Below are positions 15,901 to 17,841 of a DNA stretch of 17,841 nt, one piece after another. This DNA comes from Streptosporangium amethystogenes (GTDB lineage: Bacteria > Actinomycetota > Actinomycetes > Streptosporangiales > Streptosporangiaceae), in assembly GCF_000721075.1 (NCBI RefSeq), contig NZ_JOEQ01000064.1, positions 1-17,841 of the forward strand, in the 5' to 3' direction. The position numbers were made by a program, and so were the translations under genes. Below the pieces are notes generated by a model that did no database searches, was not told the DNA's origin, and saw only the letters and a list, made by a program, of their open reading frames with translations. Positions within the stretch are counted from its first letter, which is position 1; the number at the start of each line of letters is the position of its first letter.

Positions 15901-16323
15901 CGAGACTATCTGCTCGATGTCCGCAAGCACGTTGAGATCACCGCAGTCCGTGTGACGACCGAAGGCATAGAGATCAGCGCTTATGCATCGCTCGGAGGCA
16001 AGAGCGGAGGAGAGACACAAGAGCTTGTGGCATTCATCGTCGGTGCCGCCCTCCGCTTCCAGCTCGGAGACGAGAGCCGTACTCGGCCGCGTTTCGCGCC
16101 GGTCGTTCTCGATGAGGGATTCATCAAGTCCGACTCTGAGTTCGCAGGTCGAGCCGTCCAAGCGTGGAAAGGTTTGGGCTTTCAGCTCATCATCGGCGCG
16201 CCACTGGACAAGGTGACGGCTCTGGAGCCCTACATGGACCTCTTGCTGGCCGTTACCAAGGACAATAAGACTAGCTATTCGTACGTTACTCCGTTGACCC
16301 CTACTACCGGAGCCGCGTCGTGA
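12946..16323 (+). CDS. jetC: Wadjet JetC, SMC/MukB-like ATPase
   Basis: This 1125-aa SMC-type ATPase is the motor of the Wadjet loop-extruding complex that detects circular plasmid DNA by size. Walker A is G-A-S-G-T-G-K-S-T (49-57). Long coiled coils surround a hinge-like globular region at about 494-645, which includes D-R-Y-I-I-G-F. The C-terminal head carries a signature L-G-G-K-S-G-G-E-T (1016-1024) and Walker B V-V-L-D-E-G-F (D1056, E1057). The signature motif is the G-K-S-G-G-E-T form seen in MukB-like and JetC proteins, not L-S-G-G-E as in the SbcC next door. There is no zinc-hook CxxC, unlike the neighbouring SbcC. The start is GTG at 12946 overlapping the jetB stop; an ATG two codons later (12952) is equally possible. 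Motifs are intact, so the system looks functional. Confidence 0.95.
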   Translation: MTMQPLLYIDGATEGTTQWKADTFQMVNWGGFQDHHQVEFSPNGTLISGASGTGKSTFLDGYIALMMPSTTSFNGASNEATSGRARSVDQRNLLTYLRGKTDSSRQQGTDELHDRVLRGRDGPTWGAVAMTFVDDNGRRYTALRAYYVARGVMRPGDVIMKLVTTDGYLDLRDLASVAESRFDKRALKARFPGIVPHDSYEEFEQTLFTRLGIGANGEGGKALRLLARIQSGHQVKTVDGLYKSMVLEEPATYAAADKAISHFEDLERTYGAMTTVAEKAKVLQDLPRLYQDFQQATSNADMVELLGVTRDGATPFRLWTLTTERRLLAEAVKANRKSRDQTHSRYVDALDAEAALKVEIEALKRQIRENGGDTLEKLHHDLQQLESELGQAHEKRRRFDDRTQALAVAIRSQEDFVRIRSAATQFTETFDQVVKDLEDQQQAKRRDMFPQEEEARRLKEEKKSLSGREGLVPPLLHNARVMIAQACGIPAEDLPFVAELIDLAPGEEKWRKAAEVSLAAISRVMLVDEDFLDSLSRAIDPLQIPVRITFEGVPLGLPEEFEGDPRRISGKLIFKDSLFGHWVQQRVRASNVDALCVDSPAELSNGGLCVTPNGQTRHGQRGAHGNLRGDRYIIGFSNTARLAEIDGELDALHAKLDGMSSQASAIGNAITDLRRRKEAFQFVLDTEWQAIDVTGVEAKIAEKTAERARILADSDILRVLRSEEQRKTHDQEETQRTKHLAEREVEDLDAEYAKFVDREGSVSREVDKIEREHSTPIPEDLVIRLDSEFASVGDRSDLKGFADSVKRLRGRLAHLLKEERDNAQKARASLERIFQTFQSRWLDPNLGQTLDSYSAYREILDDIVTTGLHERRQEWKRRLSKWSGEDLVPLNGAFDSSIEEIEDRLYPVNEILATLPFGAGRDRLKIVLRRLHHDAITKFRRELKLLSSGATEELTDEQTEARFTQLRTFINQIRKPEGGSKSTAQRDYLLDVRKHVEITAVRVTTEGIEISAYASLGGKSGGETQELVAFIVGAALRFQLGDESRTRPRFAPVVLDEGFIKSDSEFAGRAVQAWKGLGFQLIIGAPLDKVTALEPYMDLLLAVTKDNKTSYSYVTPLTPTTGAAS

Positions 16324-17483
16324 AGAGCCCGGATCATTTACTCCACGATATAGGCAAACGCGTGGCCACCACTTGGCATCTCGCTATCGCTGGCGAGTCA
16401 GACGCTTGGCCGCACCAGTTTCCTCTCGGAAACTTGAGCAAACCGGAGCTTGAAGCAGGATTCGCCGCTGTTCTTAATCAGACTTTCGAATGGCGGGACT
16501 GGGCAGATAAGCACCGCCTTCCCCTCATTATGAGCCCACGACGGGTACATGGAACCATCCAGTCAATTCCCACACACGTGTCTGTCGCGAGCCTCGACAC
16601 CGCCGTCGACCTCCTTGGACCGGAGTGGAGGAAGCGCATCCAACGAGGCCGATCCCGGCTGGCCAAACTGCGGTCGGCGTTCCCGCAAGCAGCGGAACAC
16701 CCAACGATCGTGCGCGCCGTCGACAGCTACTCGGACGTGAATTTCGACTTGCTCTGCACGGCGGCGTCCTGGTTCACAAACAACACGGCGAGCGGGCTCA
16801 CTCCCCGACAGGTCCCCATCGAAGGATTGCACGCCAAGTGGCTTAACACCCATAAGCATCTCGTTCAAAACCTCGCAGGGGTCGATTCCCTCGAACTTCT
16901 CCCAAAGCATCCTCAGCGAATCCATTTCACCTACCTGGACCCCGATCACCTCGCTAGCGGAAAGCGGCGACATGACTCCGCCACGGTTTATGACGCCATG
17001 ACACCTGCCTACCTGCCAGACGTCGTCCTCATCTCCGAGAACAAGGACACAGCCATCCACTTTCCTGCCTTGGGAAAGGGTATCTCCGTTGAAGGGTCAG
17101 GTTTCGCGGGCGCGAGCGCGATCTCTTCGTTCAACTGGCTCACCAGTGCCCAGCACATCGTGTACTGGGGCGACATGGACGCAGATGGATTCGAGATCGT
17201 GAACCAGTTCCGCCAACACGGAATACTCATCACCAGTATCTTCATGGACCTGATCGCATTCGAGACTTATGAACGCTTCGGCACAACGACCGATGCACGA
17301 GGCAATGCTTTGCGGGCCTCACACCGAAAGAACCTCATGCATCTCGCCAAACACGAACGGGAGCTCTACGAACTCCTCACCGATCCCACGTGGGCGCGGG
17401 TGCGAAGGATTGAGCAAGAAAGAATCCCGCTGATCATCGCGTGGGAAGCCCTGCAGAAACTCGTCAACAACGTCGGACGGTGA
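16320..17483 (+). CDS. jetD: Wadjet JetD, TOPRIM-type DNA cleavage subunit
   Basis: The product is a 387-aa protein matching JetD, the nuclease that cuts plasmid DNA when JetABC has extruded a small circle. The N-terminal half (about 1-190) corresponds to the DUF3322-type arm. The C-terminal half is the TOPRIM-like DUF2220 domain, with catalytic glutamate E240 in I-S-E-N-K-D and the metal-binding acidic cluster D285, D287, D289 in W-G-D-M-D-A-D-G-F-E. Both parts are needed for cleavage in this family and both are present. The GTG start overlaps the jetC stop (GTGA at 16320-16323). It is the last gene of the operon. The order A-B-C-D and the presence of all four subunits mark this as a complete type I-like Wadjet locus. 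Confidence 0.95.
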   Translation: MKSPDHLLHDIGKRVATTWHLAIAGESDAWPHQFPLGNLSKPELEAGFAAVLNQTFEWRDWADKHRLPLIMSPRRVHGTIQSIPTHVSVASLDTAVDLLGPEWRKRIQRGRSRLAKLRSAFPQAAEHPTIVRAVDSYSDVNFDLLCTAASWFTNNTASGLTPRQVPIEGLHAKWLNTHKHLVQNLAGVDSLELLPKHPQRIHFTYLDPDHLASGKRRHDSATVYDAMTPAYLPDVVLISENKDTAIHFPALGKGISVEGSGFAGASAISSFNWLTSAQHIVYWGDMDADGFEIVNQFRQHGILITSIFMDLIAFETYERFGTTTDARGNALRASHRKNLMHLAKHERELYELLTDPTWARVRRIEQERIPLIIAWEALQKLVNNVGR

Positions 17484-17504
17484 GCCGGTACGGGCGATGC
17501 CCCT

Positions 17505-17530
17505 AGCGAAGTGCGTGGCGAGCCTTCGCT
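17505..17530 (+). terminator. weak hairpin after jetD
   Basis: AGCGAAG at 17505-17511 and CTTCGCT at 17524-17530 form a perfect 7-bp stem with a 12-base loop, 21 bases past the jetD stop. No T-tract follows. The position suits a 3' end of the operon, but the loop is long, so confidence is low. Confidence 0.35.
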
Positions 17531-17810
17531 CGTGGTATGCGCATCTGACGTGCTGCCATATCTGATCGGCTGCGCCTACGCACGCATCAGGCACCAGTTC
17601 CAAGACGGCCTGACGCGATTTCGGCCTGCTGGTCGTGGTTCTTCACGAGATCGCGCCGCCGTTGCCTGCCGTAACCATTTTGGTGAGCTTCGCTTCAGCG
17701 AGCTGGCCTGAACGATGCTGGACCTTTCTAGCCGGGTGCCTACCTAGTGCCGTGACCGCATAGGTTCACCGGGTTGAAGTCGAACTGGTCCTCGTCGCCC
17801 GTGTGCCCCT
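17531..17810. other. gene-free stretch downstream of the Wadjet operon
   Basis: I see no convincing gene, RNA or repeat here. A 66-codon frame beginning upstream at 17511 and ending at 17711 lacks a ribosome site and recognisable protein features, and it starts within the hairpin. A small imperfect inverted repeat (AGCTTCGCT / AGCGAGCT, about 17687-17703) is present. Confidence 0.5.
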
Positions 17811-17824
17811 GGCAGGATCTTGCC
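17811..17824. promoter_or_regulatory. 14-bp imperfect palindrome before a possible start codon
   Basis: GGCAGGATCTTGCC pairs with itself at 12 of 14 positions around a central GATC. It lies directly before the ATG at 17826. It could be an operator, or the CAGGAT within it could serve as a -10 box; either is speculative. Confidence 0.25.
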
Positions 17825-17825
17825 C

Positions 17826-17841
17826 ATGTTCGAAGAGAAGC
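17826..17841 (+). CDS. possible start of a gene running off the window
   Basis: ATG followed by codons for F, E, E and K reaches the window edge. There is no strong Shine-Dalgarno sequence. Too little is visible to identify a product; this may be a chance ATG. Confidence 0.25.

Noticed and set aside
17511..17711. 66-codon frame after jetD
   Set aside because: No ribosome site, it starts in a hairpin, and it shows no protein-like pattern.

Overview
The window is a high-GC stretch with many GTG starts and tightly overlapping genes (ATGA and GTGA junctions). This points to an actinomycete, probably a Streptomyces- or Streptosporangium-like soil bacterium; I cannot name the genus from sequence alone. 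It reads as a genome-defence or DNA-processing island flanked by mobile-element debris.

Layout. (1) 1-323 is the 3' end of an IS3-family element (transposase C-terminus and apparent right end), followed to about 554 by a short open frame that may be the remnant of an interrupted gene. (2) 769-5727 is a leftward four-gene operon. In transcription order it encodes a 297-aa coiled-coil protein of unknown function, a 376-aa PD-(D/E)XK nuclease with Cas4/AddB/Dna2-type iron-sulfur cysteines, a 501-aa unrecognised protein with a beta-rich C-terminal part, and a 452-aa SF1 helicase of the Upf1/Dna2 type (DEAxQ). The last three are joined by 4-bp ATGA overlaps. (3) 5834-10420 is a divergent rightward pair, SbcD (Mre11) and SbcC (Rad50), with intact catalytic motifs and a zinc hook. 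The 106-bp divergent promoter region holds three TCCAAA repeats exactly 10 bp apart. (4) 10758-17483 is a complete Wadjet (JetABCD) operon. It encodes a MukF-like kleisin, a MukE-like winged-helix protein, an SMC ATPase and a TOPRIM nuclease, all translationally coupled. (5) 17484-17841 has no convincing gene except a possible start codon at 17826.

How it may work. Wadjet is an established anti-plasmid system: JetABC extrudes loops on circular DNA and JetD cuts it. The neighbouring divergent locus is the more unusual part. A Cas4-like Fe-S nuclease, a bridging protein and a DEAxQ helicase are encoded in the same order as the domains of eukaryotic Dna2, and they share a promoter region with Mre11-Rad50. 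I infer a bacterial DNA-end-resection module, a split Dna2 plus Mre11-Rad50. It could process or degrade linear DNA, including plasmids linearised by Wadjet. The individual domain assignments are well supported; the combined system and its link to Wadjet are hypotheses.
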